Origin: Steroidobacteraceae bacterium
Lineage (GTDB): Bacteria; Pseudomonadota; Gammaproteobacteria; Steroidobacterales; Steroidobacteraceae
Reading direction: 5' to 3'
DNA length: 64,000 bases
Assembly (NCBI GenBank): GCA_019187495.1
Contig: JABAQN010000018.1
Location: 1 to 64,000 of the forward strand
Within the stretch, counting starts at the first letter, position 1; each line of letters begins with the position of its first letter. The translations under genes were made by a program, and so were the position numbers. This document shows, one piece after another, positions 25,978 to 33,864 of the stretch. The notes under the pieces are model-generated. The model was given only the letters and a program-made list of their open reading frames with translations. It had not been told where the DNA came from and did not search any database.

Positions 25978-26802
25978 TTGAGCCGCCCGCGCATCGAATT
26001 CGTCCAGTCGCAGCGCATTCCCTGGCGCGCGGACGTGCCCGGGCTGCCGGGGCCGGGCATCGAAGCGCGCCTGCTGAGCGCGGACGACGAGACCGGAGCA
26101 CGCAGCCTCGTCGTGCGCTATCCACCTGGCTATTCGTGGCCGGGCGGTGCCCTCACGGTCGACCACGAGTTCCTCGTGCTGGGGGGTGCGCTGACGATCG
26201 GCGGCGAGCCGCATCCGGCGATGACCTACGCGCATCTTCCCGCCGGCTTCGATGCGGGCGCCAGGGCGAGCGCGGCAGGAGCCGTCGTGCTCGAATTCCA
26301 TTCGGGCGCTCCCGCACTCGCGACGCAGCGCATCGCCTTCGACGAACGGCGCCTCGTGCGCAGCAGGAGCCTGTACGACGTGCCGTACACCGGCAATTTT
26401 CATCCTGAGTTTCCGCCGGGCGCGGGCCGCAAGCTGCTCTACCAGGATCCGGTCACGCACGACACGTCGTGGGTGCTCGGCACGATGCCGCTGCGCTGGG
26501 CGGAGCGCGCCGAGGTGCACCCGACGGTCGAGGAAATGTACCTGCTGGCCGGTGAAGTGCACGGCGACCATGGCGTGATGCGCCCCGGCGCGTATTTCTG
26601 GCGCCCGCCCTCGGTGCCGCACGGCCCGTTCGGCACGCTCACGGGCAACTTGTATTTTTTCAGGACCAAGGGCGGGCTGCTCGCGACGACCTATGTCACG
26701 CCTGCGAGGCCGTTTCGCTGGTGGCCGGACTACGACGCCGTGCTGCCCCCGGAACTCGAGGTCGCACGCGGCGAAGTGCCGGGCATCGCGGCGTGCTGGT
26801 GA
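25978..26802 (+). CDS. Cupin-domain protein (DUF4437-like)
   Basis: About 274 residues with two cupin-like halves. A first beta-barrel near residues 20-100 contains PPGYSWPGGALTVDHEFLVL; a second near 150-235 contains GTMPLRWAERAEVHPTVEEM and GAYFWRPPSVPHGPFG, with His/Glu residues placed as in cupin metal sites (EVHPTVEEMYLL, VPHGPFG). It resembles the DUF4437 group of uncharacterised cupins. The start chosen is TTG at 25978, five bases after GAGGAG; an ATG at 25936 would translate a dispersed repeat and is less likely. It lies in the transporter-methyltransferase operon and may be a metal-dependent isomerase, dioxygenase or sugar-ester-binding protein. Confidence 0.8.
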   Translation: MSRPRIEFVQSQRIPWRADVPGLPGPGIEARLLSADDETGARSLVVRYPPGYSWPGGALTVDHEFLVLGGALTIGGEPHPAMTYAHLPAGFDAGARASAAGAVVLEFHSGAPALATQRIAFDERRLVRSRSLYDVPYTGNFHPEFPPGAGRKLLYQDPVTHDTSWVLGTMPLRWAERAEVHPTVEEMYLLAGEVHGDHGVMRPGAYFWRPPSVPHGPFGTLTGNLYFFRTKGGLLATTYVTPARPFRWWPDYDAVLPPELEVARGEVPGIAACW

Positions 26803-26812
26803 AGGAATGCCG

Positions 26813-27994
26813 ATGAAACAGCTGCTGTCCACGATCGCGATGCTCGCGGCTGCGGCCGTCGCGGGTGCGCGGGATTACCCGGCCACCGAGTGCGACCGGC
26901 GCGCCGCGAATCCCGAAGACCAGGACGTGATCGCGCCGCCGGTGCCGCGCGCGCGCATCGACCTGCCGTGCGCGATCGCGGCGTGCGAAGCCGAGGTCGC
27001 GTTGCACCCCGACAATGCGCGCGCCCGCTACCAGCTCGCGCGCGTGCTCGCCTACGCGGGCGCCAGCGACCGCGCGAATGCGGAAATGAAACGCGCGGCG
27101 GATGACGGCTATCGGCAGGCACAGTTCGTCCATGGGCTGCTGATCGACCGGCATCGTCCGGGCGCATCCGCCGATCCGTGCGTCGTCGAGGATTACTGGT
27201 TGCGTTCGGCGCGCGCCGGCCGGCAGGCGGCCCGCGTCAGCTATGTACGGCACGCGCTGAACGGCCGCTTCGATGCCTGCGGCGTCCATGCGACGCCGGC
27301 GGAGATGCGGGGGTTCATCGACGCGGCCGTGGCCGATTCGGGCGACTATTACGACCGTCTGCTGCTCGCCGATCTTGCGGCACGGCTCGCGGCACGCGCA
27401 CGCAGGGTGGCCGTGCCAGCGCAGTACACGCCGCCTTCGGGAAGTCCGGCCGCAGCGGTCGCAGCGGTCACCGAATGCGACCGGCTCGCATCGCATCCGG
27501 AGGATCCCGATCGCGCCGCACCGGGTGTGCCGGGCGCTCGGGTCGATGTGCCGGCCGCTGTCGCGGCCTGCGCGGCGGACGTGGCGCGCCATCCGGCCGA
27601 CCCACGGCAGCGCTATCAGTATGCCCGCGTGCTCGCCTACAGCGGCGACAGCCGACGCGCCACGCTGGAAATGCAACGCGCGGCGGATGACGGTTATCGG
27701 CAGGCGCAGTTCGTGTATGGCCTGCTCGCCGAGCGCGGGCGCCCCGATGCGCCTGCCGACATCTGCATCGCCGAAAAGTACTGGCTCGCGGCTGCCCGCG
27801 CCGGGCGCCAGGCCGCGCGCGTGATCTATGCCCAGCGAGTCTTCCGGGGGCGCTTCGCCTCCTGCCGCGTCGAGGCATCGGAGGCCGAGATCGGGCGGAT
27901 GCTCGATACCGCGGCCGCCGAGGCGCGCGATTTCAATGAACGCCTGTTGATCGAAGATCTGCAGGATCGGCTCGCGGAACGTTCTGCTTCATGA
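26813..27994 (+). CDS. Exported tandem-duplicated Sel1-like repeat protein
   Basis: A 393-residue secreted protein with a signal peptide (MKQLLSTIAMLAAAAVAGA) and two copies of a ~190-residue unit. Each unit starts TECDRxAxxPEDxD, continues through AACxAxVAxHPxxxRxRYQ and ADDGYRQAQFVxGLL, and ends with an FxxCxVxAxxAE segment. The ADDGYRQAQFV part is a Sel1-type helical pair, so protein-protein interaction is the likely role. The two copies are also close in DNA sequence, pointing to a fairly recent internal duplication. AAGGA six bases before the ATG at 26813 selects this start over the ATG at 26807. It precedes a TonB receptor by 11 bp. Confidence 0.8.
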   Translation: MKQLLSTIAMLAAAAVAGARDYPATECDRRAANPEDQDVIAPPVPRARIDLPCAIAACEAEVALHPDNARARYQLARVLAYAGASDRANAEMKRAADDGYRQAQFVHGLLIDRHRPGASADPCVVEDYWLRSARAGRQAARVSYVRHALNGRFDACGVHATPAEMRGFIDAAVADSGDYYDRLLLADLAARLAARARRVAVPAQYTPPSGSPAAAVAAVTECDRLASHPEDPDRAAPGVPGARVDVPAAVAACAADVARHPADPRQRYQYARVLAYSGDSRRATLEMQRAADDGYRQAQFVYGLLAERGRPDAPADICIAEKYWLAAARAGRQAARVIYAQRVFRGRFASCRVEASEAEIGRMLDTAAAEARDFNERLLIEDLQDRLAERSAS

Positions 27995-28005
27995 AAGGGG
28001 GTTTT

Positions 28006-30291
28006 ATGATTCGCTTCGACACCCGATGCCTGACGGCCCTGTCCCTCGGTACAGTCGCGCTCGCCATTGCGTGCCCGCCGGCGTGGGCGCAGCTCCCGGA
28101 GGTGGTCGTCACGGCGCGCAAGCAGGAGGAGCGCCTGCAGGATGTGCCGATCGCCGTGGCCGCATTTTCGGGCGAGCAGCTCGAGGAACGCGGTGCGCGT
28201 GACATGTTCGATATCTCGCACTTCACGCCGGGCTTCTCGTTCGAGAAGGTCAATCGTTACGGTGTGCAGGGCGGCGTGAGTCGACCCGTGATCCGCGGCA
28301 TGTCGAACATACTCGGCGAGGGCAATGCGTCGGTGTTCGTCGACGGCATCCTCTATTCCGATTCGATCCTGTCGTTCCCGTTCGATATCGTCGAGCGGGT
28401 CGAGGTGATCAAGGGGCCGCAGGCGGCGCTGTTCGGGCGCGCGACATTCTCCGGCGCGATCAACCTGATCACGAAGAAGGGCGGCAATGAACCCGAACAT
28501 ACCGTGAGCGCGCGGCTCGCCGAGTATGGCGATACCGAGGTGAACCTGCTGTCACGCGGTCCGATCATCAACGACAAGCTGTTCTACATGGTGCACGGCC
28601 GCTACTACACGATGGACGGCATGTACCGGAACACGCTCGACAACGACCGGATCGGCGGCGAGCAGTCGACGAACTTCAACGCGTCGCTCGAGTGGCGCCC
28701 GACAGAGGGCATCGCGGCGATCCTTTCGGGCGGTTACACGCGTGACCGGGACGATCTCGCGGCGATCACGCTGCAGGACCGCTTCGCGAACAACTGTCAC
28801 CTGAATGCGCCCCGCCAGTACTACTGCGGCGAAGTCGAGGAGGCCCGGGATGCGACGCTCGATCGCGCCGGCCTCGACGGCACGGAAGGGTTGCACCGGG
28901 ATTCAACGCGGTTGTCGCTGCAGGTGAGCTTCGACCTGCCGGCGGGCCTCACACTCGTCTCGAACTCGGGCCTGTTCAATACCGAAATGGAGTACGGTTA
29001 CGACTCGACCTACCAGGGTGCGACCGCGTTCGGTCTCCTCACGGTGCCGAATGCGCCGGGTTACACGCGTGCGCCGACCGATCCGGTGCGCACCGGCGGA
29101 GTGATGCGCAACGAAGTGACCGATCGCGATGAATGGTCGACCGAGCTGCGCCTGCAGTCCGACCGCGCGAGCCGGTTCAAGTACCTCGTCGGCGCGTACT
29201 ACTACGAGGGGCGCCGTTCGCTCGAGGAGCGGCATTTCCTGCCCACCGCGCCGACCGTGTTCTCGGGCGAGACCCGCATCGACAACCGGGCGGTATTCGG
29301 TTCGGTCGGCTTCGATTTCACGGACCGCTGGGAGGCCACTGCCGAACTTCGCTACGCAGAGGACACGATCGGCAACTACAACGCCATCGCCCGCCCGACC
29401 GCGCCGCTCATCGAGAACACCTTCGACTCGGTGTCGCCGCGCGTGACGGCCACGTTCAAGCTCACGCCGGAGAACATGCTTTACGCGAACGTCGCGAAGG
29501 GCAACAAGCCGGGCGTGATCAACCCCGATCCGCGTTTTCCGGAAAACATCCGCTTCGCGGACGAGGAGTCGAGCTGGAACTATGAAATCGGCACGAAGAA
29601 TCGCTTCCTCGACGGCCGGTTGATGGCGAATCTGGCGCTGTACTACATCGACTGGAAGGACCAGCAGCTCACCTCGAGCTTCACGTTCCCGACCGGGGGC
29701 ACGCAGTCCTACATCCGCAATGCCGGCAAGACGGAGATCAGGGGCGCGGAGCTCGAGCTCGAGGCGGCGGTCAGCGACCGGCTCACGGTGGGGTTCACGT
29801 GGTCATTGACCGACGCGGAGTTCAAGGAGTTGATCGATGCGGAGGCCGGCCAGCTGTTCGGCAATACGTCGCTCGCGGGCAAGGAGCCGCCGGGCGTTCC
29901 GGAGCAGCAGGCGAGCGCCTACGGCCGGCTCACGTTCCCGATGGGCGCCAACAAGTCCGGGTTCGTGCGCGGCGACGTGTCGTATACCGACCGCAAGTAC
30001 GACCAGGTCTTCGATCTCGCGGATACCGGCGAGCAGGTGTTGATGAACATGAGTGCCGGGGTGGAAAACGACCACTGGGCCGTCACGTTCTTCGTCAACA
30101 ACCTGACCGACGATCGCACGCCCTCGTCGGTGACGCGCTACGTCGACCAGCTGAACCTGAACGTACCGCAACACGTGAACGCGAATCCGGCGCAGAACAA
30201 CGTGCCGGGCACGACGACACTCGAGCGGGCGTTCTTCTATCCACTCGCGAACAAGCGGCAGTTCGGCATTACGGCGAAGTGGAAATTTTGA
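28006..30291 (+). CDS. TonB-dependent receptor
   Basis: A 761-residue outer-membrane receptor. The ATG at 28006 has an AAAGGGGG site and opens a signal peptide ending PPAWAQ. A TonB-box-like PEVVVTARKQ, plug elements RLQDVPIAVAAFSGEQLEERGARD and VEVIKGPQAALFGR, and a barrel ending KWKF follow. It closes the MFS-VOC-methyltransferase-cupin-Sel1 operon, so the operon combines outer-membrane uptake, inner-membrane transport and modification enzymes for one unknown molecule. An in-frame ATG at 27991 overlaps the preceding stop and is less likely. Length and motifs are normal. Confidence 0.9.
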   Translation: MIRFDTRCLTALSLGTVALAIACPPAWAQLPEVVVTARKQEERLQDVPIAVAAFSGEQLEERGARDMFDISHFTPGFSFEKVNRYGVQGGVSRPVIRGMSNILGEGNASVFVDGILYSDSILSFPFDIVERVEVIKGPQAALFGRATFSGAINLITKKGGNEPEHTVSARLAEYGDTEVNLLSRGPIINDKLFYMVHGRYYTMDGMYRNTLDNDRIGGEQSTNFNASLEWRPTEGIAAILSGGYTRDRDDLAAITLQDRFANNCHLNAPRQYYCGEVEEARDATLDRAGLDGTEGLHRDSTRLSLQVSFDLPAGLTLVSNSGLFNTEMEYGYDSTYQGATAFGLLTVPNAPGYTRAPTDPVRTGGVMRNEVTDRDEWSTELRLQSDRASRFKYLVGAYYYEGRRSLEERHFLPTAPTVFSGETRIDNRAVFGSVGFDFTDRWEATAELRYAEDTIGNYNAIARPTAPLIENTFDSVSPRVTATFKLTPENMLYANVAKGNKPGVINPDPRFPENIRFADEESSWNYEIGTKNRFLDGRLMANLALYYIDWKDQQLTSSFTFPTGGTQSYIRNAGKTEIRGAELELEAAVSDRLTVGFTWSLTDAEFKELIDAEAGQLFGNTSLAGKEPPGVPEQQASAYGRLTFPMGANKSGFVRGDVSYTDRKYDQVFDLADTGEQVLMNMSAGVENDHWAVTFFVNNLTDDRTPSSVTRYVDQLNLNVPQHVNANPAQNNVPGTTTLERAFFYPLANKRQFGITAKWKF

Positions 30292-30296
30292 GGAAA

Positions 30297-30420
30297 GCGG
30301 GCGGCGGATAGCGAACAGCGGGCAGCCAGAGGCAGGCGGCGAACGACCAGAGGCACCGGTCGGGCGCCGCCGCGGTTCGCCTCTGGCCGCCCGCATCTTG
30401 CTGGCCGCTGCCCGCCACTT
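30297..30420. repeat. Large imperfect inverted repeat between convergent genes
   Basis: Left arm (30299-30337) and the reverse complement of the right arm (about 30376-30414) share GCGGGCxGCGGxxAGCxA then GCGGGCxGCCAGAGGC, with about eight differences in 37 bases. The arms enclose a GC-rich loop with a second CCAGAGGC. It fills the space between the TonB receptor stop and the gamma-glutamyltranspeptidase stop. It could act as a bidirectional terminator or be a REP-like mobile repeat; a related single copy lies at 25939. Confidence 0.6.
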
Positions 30421-30421
30421 T

Positions 30422-32281
30422 TCACCACGCGATGCCGTAATCCTCGCCATGATTGCTCGATCCGCCCCACATCGTGCCGTGGGCGCGGTCGAACCAGATC
30501 GCGTTGATCGGCCCGGAGGTGCGCTCTTCGAACTGCAGCGTGTAGCCCTTGCGCTTCAGTTCGTCCCTGACCCAGGGCGGAATCGATGTCGCGAGCAGCA
30601 TGCGCCCGGGTTGTGATTCGTGGCCGCCGAACGAGGCGCGCATCTGGTAGCTGTTGATGTTCGCGGCTTCCGTCGCTTCCTGCACGGTCATGTCGAACTC
30701 GACCATGTTCAGGAAAAACTGCAGCAGGTTCTGGTCCTGCGTATCGCCACCCTGGACCGCGAAAGCCATGAGCGGCTTGCCATTCTTCAGCGCGAGTGTG
30801 GGTGTCAGCGTGGCGCGGGGGCGTTTGCCAGGTTCGACGACGTTGAACGGATTCTCGTCGGGGTCGAGCACGAAGCTCTGCATGCGCTGCGATAGCCCGA
30901 TGCCGGTGCGGCCGGCGATCACGGCAGGCAGCCAGCCGCCACTCGGTGTCATGGACACCACCCAACCGGCCTTGTCCGCTGCGATCACCGAAGTCGTGCC
31001 GCGGGTGAACTGGCGCTTCAGGGCCTCGAGCCGCGCCGCGGTCGGCGGTGCCGACACCGTCGCCGACGGTACGGTGTGCCACTTCGCGAGACTCGCCGCG
31101 AACGGATTGCGCTCGCCCTGGAACGGATACGGGTCACCGGGGCGGATGTCGGGATCGTTGCGGCCCGGCCGTATCAGTTGCGCACGCGCGCGTGCGTAGT
31201 CCTTGGAAAGGAGTCCCCTGACCGGTTCCTCGGGCGGGAAGTACGGATCGCCGTAATAGAAATCCCGATCGGCGAACGCGAGGCTCATCGCCTGGTACAG
31301 CGTGTGGATGTAGCGCGCGCTGTTGTAGCCCATGCCCTGCAGGTCGAAATTCTCGAGGATGTTGAGGGCCTGCAGCATCGCCGGGCCCTGCACCCACGTG
31401 GTGAGCTTGTAGACCTCGATGCCGCGGTAGGGAACGTGCACCGGCTCCTCGAAGTGCACGCGCCAGTTCGCGAGGTCCTCGCGCGTGAAGAGGCCCCCCG
31501 CAGCGCGCGTGCCCGCCACGAGGTCCGCGGCGATGTCACCGCGATAGAAGCGATCGTAGGCCGCGAGGATCGCGGCCTTGCGGTCCTTGCCGGCATCGAG
31601 TGCCGCGCGCTCGGCCGCGACGAGCTTGCGCAGCGTCGCGGCGAGATCGGGCTGGCGGAACATTTCGCCCGGCTCCGGCGCCTCGCGCGCGGCGCCGGCG
31701 TGCGGCAGCATCACCCGCGCCGAATCGGGCCATTGCTTCAACTGCGCCTTCACGGATTCGATGCGGTTCGCGGTTTCCGCTTCGATCGGATAGCCGTCGG
31801 CGAGCGCGATCGCGGGCGCGAGCACTTCGGCGAGGCTCATGGTGCCGTACTCGGCGAGCATCATCATGAGGCCGCCCGGCGTGCCCGGCGTCACTGCGGC
31901 GAGCGGGCCGTAGTCGGGCGGATACTTCATGCCCTTGCCGCGGAAGAATACGGCGGTGGCGCCGCTCGGCGCGACGCCGAGCGCATTCACCCCGATCACC
32001 TTGCGCGTGTGCGGGTTGTAGAGGAGCGCCTGCGTTTCGCCGCCCCACGACAGCGTGTCCCACATCGTCGAGGTGGCCGCGAGCATCGTGCACGCCGCGT
32101 CGATCGCATTGCCGCCGCGCTCGAAAATCCGCGCGCCCGCGGTCGCGGCGAGCGGCTTGCCGGTGATCGCGACCCAGTTCGCGCCGTGCAGCGGCGGCTT
32201 TTGCGTGCGCGCCTGCGCAGCCGGTGCAACCGTGAGCGCGAGGCATGCGAGCGCGGCACCTGTCAGTGCGTGTCGAAACAT
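30422..32281 (-). CDS. ggt: Gamma-glutamyltranspeptidase family protein, periplasmic
   Basis: A 619-residue Ntn-hydrolase precursor. A signal peptide ends about residue 24 (APAAQA). The predicted autoprocessing site and nucleophile are in RG-Thr429-TSVIAADKAGWVVSMT, matching the TT(H/S) start of the small subunit in GGT. AAxAGAxIFERGGNAIDAA and TPGTPGGLMMMLAEYG are family motifs, and PSGGWLPAVIAGRTGIGLSQRM marks the gamma-glutamyl pocket region, although the usual lid residues are not obvious. GGAGG precedes the ATG. It should hydrolyse gamma-glutamyl peptides or a related amide or lactam. It is in a minus-strand run with a lipoprotein and a VOC protein upstream. Confidence 0.88.
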   Translation of the reverse strand: MFRHALTGAALACLALTVAPAAQARTQKPPLHGANWVAITGKPLAATAGARIFERGGNAIDAACTMLAATSTMWDTLSWGGETQALLYNPHTRKVIGVNALGVAPSGATAVFFRGKGMKYPPDYGPLAAVTPGTPGGLMMMLAEYGTMSLAEVLAPAIALADGYPIEAETANRIESVKAQLKQWPDSARVMLPHAGAAREAPEPGEMFRQPDLAATLRKLVAAERAALDAGKDRKAAILAAYDRFYRGDIAADLVAGTRAAGGLFTREDLANWRVHFEEPVHVPYRGIEVYKLTTWVQGPAMLQALNILENFDLQGMGYNSARYIHTLYQAMSLAFADRDFYYGDPYFPPEEPVRGLLSKDYARARAQLIRPGRNDPDIRPGDPYPFQGERNPFAASLAKWHTVPSATVSAPPTAARLEALKRQFTRGTTSVIAADKAGWVVSMTPSGGWLPAVIAGRTGIGLSQRMQSFVLDPDENPFNVVEPGKRPRATLTPTLALKNGKPLMAFAVQGGDTQDQNLLQFFLNMVEFDMTVQEATEAANINSYQMRASFGGHESQPGRMLLATSIPPWVRDELKRKGYTLQFEERTSGPINAIWFDRAHGTMWGGSSNHGEDYGIAW

Positions 32282-32305
32282 GGCGGGCCTCCGGGATCGG
32301 GGCCG

Positions 32306-33280
32306 CTACTTTAGCGCCTTCGAAAACGCAGGTCCCAGTCCGTTGAATGCGGCGGTGAGGGCCTGCAGGAACGCGTTGGTATCGCCGGTCTCGCGGATCT
32401 CGAGCCCGATGTTGACCGGGCCGATGCCTGCGCCGATGTCGGCCGGGACGGGCCTGCCGCCCGGGAACGCGGGTGCGGCAGTCCAGAGCGTTGCATCCTG
32501 GATGAAATCGGGCGCGCTTTCGTCGCTCATCTGGCCCGGTGTGATGTCGCGCAGCAGGACGAGCAGGTTCGCGCCCTTCGTTTCCTCCGGCAGGCGCAGC
32601 TGCAGCGTGAACGCGAGGTCACGCGTCGCATCCTGCCGCGCCTGCAGTGCCTGCGGGTAATGCAGGGCAACTACTTCGGGCGTGATGGCGGCGCCGTCGC
32701 GGGACGGACGCAGGCGAACTTCCGCATAGAGATGCGGCAGCCCGATGCCGGTGGGGCTCGCGCCGCCCGGCACATCTCGCGACGCCAGTTCGAGCAGGCG
32801 GCGGCCGTCGTTCGTGCAGGCACGCGCGAAAGCCCGGCCCGCCGCGGGAGCGGCATCATACGCGGCGCACCAGCGCGATGGGTCCGCATCGCCGCGATCG
32901 GTCAGCGCCACGATGATGCAGCCGGCGAGGGCGGCAACGGGTGCTTCGATCGAGGCGCCGCCCGTTGCCTGTCCGAACCACAGGTAACGCGCATCGGTGC
33001 CCGCCCACGCGACACCTTCGCGGTCCGCGGCCGCGGCGGCGTTCAGGGCCGTTGCGATGCGATCGAGTGCCAGATCGGCCACGGCGCCGGCGAGGAGCGC
33101 GGGTCCGGCGGCGGGTGCCCGCAGCGGAGATGACGGACATTGCGGCAGTGGCCAGGCGTGGGCGCGCCAGTGCGCGTGCGGAGAGGTGGCGGGCGAACCC
33201 GCCAGCGCGGCACAGCCGGCGAGGAATCCACACAGGGCGATCGAGCCAAGGTGCGCGGTTGCGCGGGTTGTCTCTTCCAT
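32306..33280 (-). CDS. Putative lipoprotein of unknown function
   Basis: A 324-residue protein with a signal sequence ending in a lipobox LAGC (Cys23), so it is probably a membrane-anchored lipoprotein. The mature part has no motif I recognise. It is rich in Ala and Gly, holds several Cys (for example QCPSSP, GCII, RWCAAYD, ACTNDG), and contains repeated aliphatic beta-strand-like segments such as LAFTLQLRLPEE. It lies 24 bp upstream of the gamma-glutamyltranspeptidase gene on the same strand. Its ribosome binding site GGGGAG sits inside the 3' arm of a strong hairpin at 33285-33316. Confidence 0.65.
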   Translation of the reverse strand: MEETTRATAHLGSIALCGFLAGCAALAGSPATSPHAHWRAHAWPLPQCPSSPLRAPAAGPALLAGAVADLALDRIATALNAAAAADREGVAWAGTDARYLWFGQATGGASIEAPVAALAGCIIVALTDRGDADPSRWCAAYDAAPAAGRAFARACTNDGRRLLELASRDVPGGASPTGIGLPHLYAEVRLRPSRDGAAITPEVVALHYPQALQARQDATRDLAFTLQLRLPEETKGANLLVLLRDITPGQMSDESAPDFIQDATLWTAAPAFPGGRPVPADIGAGIGPVNIGLEIRETGDTNAFLQALTAAFNGLGPAFSKALK

Positions 33281-33284
33281 GACA

Positions 33285-33321
33285 TCTCCCCGGTCTGTCC
33301 GGGCGGACCGGGGAGACTATA
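33285..33321 (-). promoter_or_regulatory. Hairpin over the lipoprotein ribosome binding site, with -10-like TATAGT
   Basis: TCTCCCCGGTC (33285-33295) and GACCGGGGAGA (33306-33316) form a perfect 11-bp inverted repeat with a 10-base loop. Read on the minus strand, the 3' arm includes GGGGAGA, the only good Shine-Dalgarno for the gene starting at 33280. TATAGT (33321-33316) resembles a -10 box overlapping the outer end. It may be an RNA stem that masks translation, or a DNA operator. Confidence 0.5.
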
Positions 33322-33344
33322 GCGCAGTCGACCGGCGCGCGCCG

Positions 33345-33812
33345 CTACGCGGTTCCGGGGCCCCCCGGGGGCATCTGCAGGAACTCGATCAGGGTCGGGT
33401 CGCCCGCGCGTTCGAGGTAGGCGAAAGTGGTGTCGGCGCTGTAGCGCTTGTACCAGACCACTTCATAGCCGACCGGCTTCACCTTCTCGATCCAGCCGTC
33501 GCAGTCCTCGACGCGGAACTGGACGTGATGGATGCCCTCGCGCCCGCGTTCGAGGAATTCGCGATGCGGACTGTCGCCGCCCCGCCATTCGATGAGCTCG
33601 ATCTCGAGATCGCCGCTGTGGCCGAACGCCATCATCAGCTGCACGTCGGCGACGCGGCCGCGAAAGGTCGCCGCCGGCACCGAACCCTCCATCGTGGTGA
33701 AGGGGCCGTAGAGCGGCTCATAGAGCGCCATCGCGGCTTCGAGGTTGCGCACGACGTGGCCCAGCTGGGAAATCGGCGGCAGTCCGAGCTGGCGCAGGGT
33801 GGTGGCGGTCAT
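33345..33812 (-). CDS. VOC family protein (methylmalonyl-CoA epimerase-like)
   Basis: A 155-residue single VOC domain. The pattern ISQLGHVVRNLEAAMALYEPLYG resembles the opening of methylmalonyl-CoA epimerase-type proteins, with the first His of GHVV, HHVQFRVEDCDGWI in the middle and PTLIEFLQ near the end giving a His-His-Glu set suitable for a metal. GAGGAG six bases before the ATG at 33812 fixes the start; a TTG six bases further out is less likely. It is divergent from the MBL hydrolase across a 52-bp spacer that carries an AT-rich palindrome, so the two are probably co-regulated. An epimerase, isomerase or extradiol-type reaction is possible. Confidence 0.8.
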   Translation of the reverse strand: MTATTLRQLGLPPISQLGHVVRNLEAAMALYEPLYGPFTTMEGSVPAATFRGRVADVQLMMAFGHSGDLEIELIEWRGGDSPHREFLERGREGIHHVQFRVEDCDGWIEKVKPVGYEVVWYKRYSADTTFAYLERAGDPTLIEFLQMPPGGPGTA

Positions 33813-33842
33813 CGGCAACTCCTCGGTGATTCGCGGCGATAA

Positions 33843-33860
33843 TTAATATGCTATTATTAA
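33843..33860. promoter_or_regulatory. AT-rich palindrome and probable leaderless promoter of the MBL operon
   Basis: TTAATA-N6-TATTAA is an inverted repeat in an otherwise GC-rich genome, between divergent genes. TATTAT (33852-33857) lies 7 bp before the ATG at 33865 and no Shine-Dalgarno is present, so transcription may begin at the A of the start codon. The palindrome is a good candidate operator for the TetR protein encoded third in this operon. Confidence 0.55.
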
Positions 33861-33864
33861 ACGC

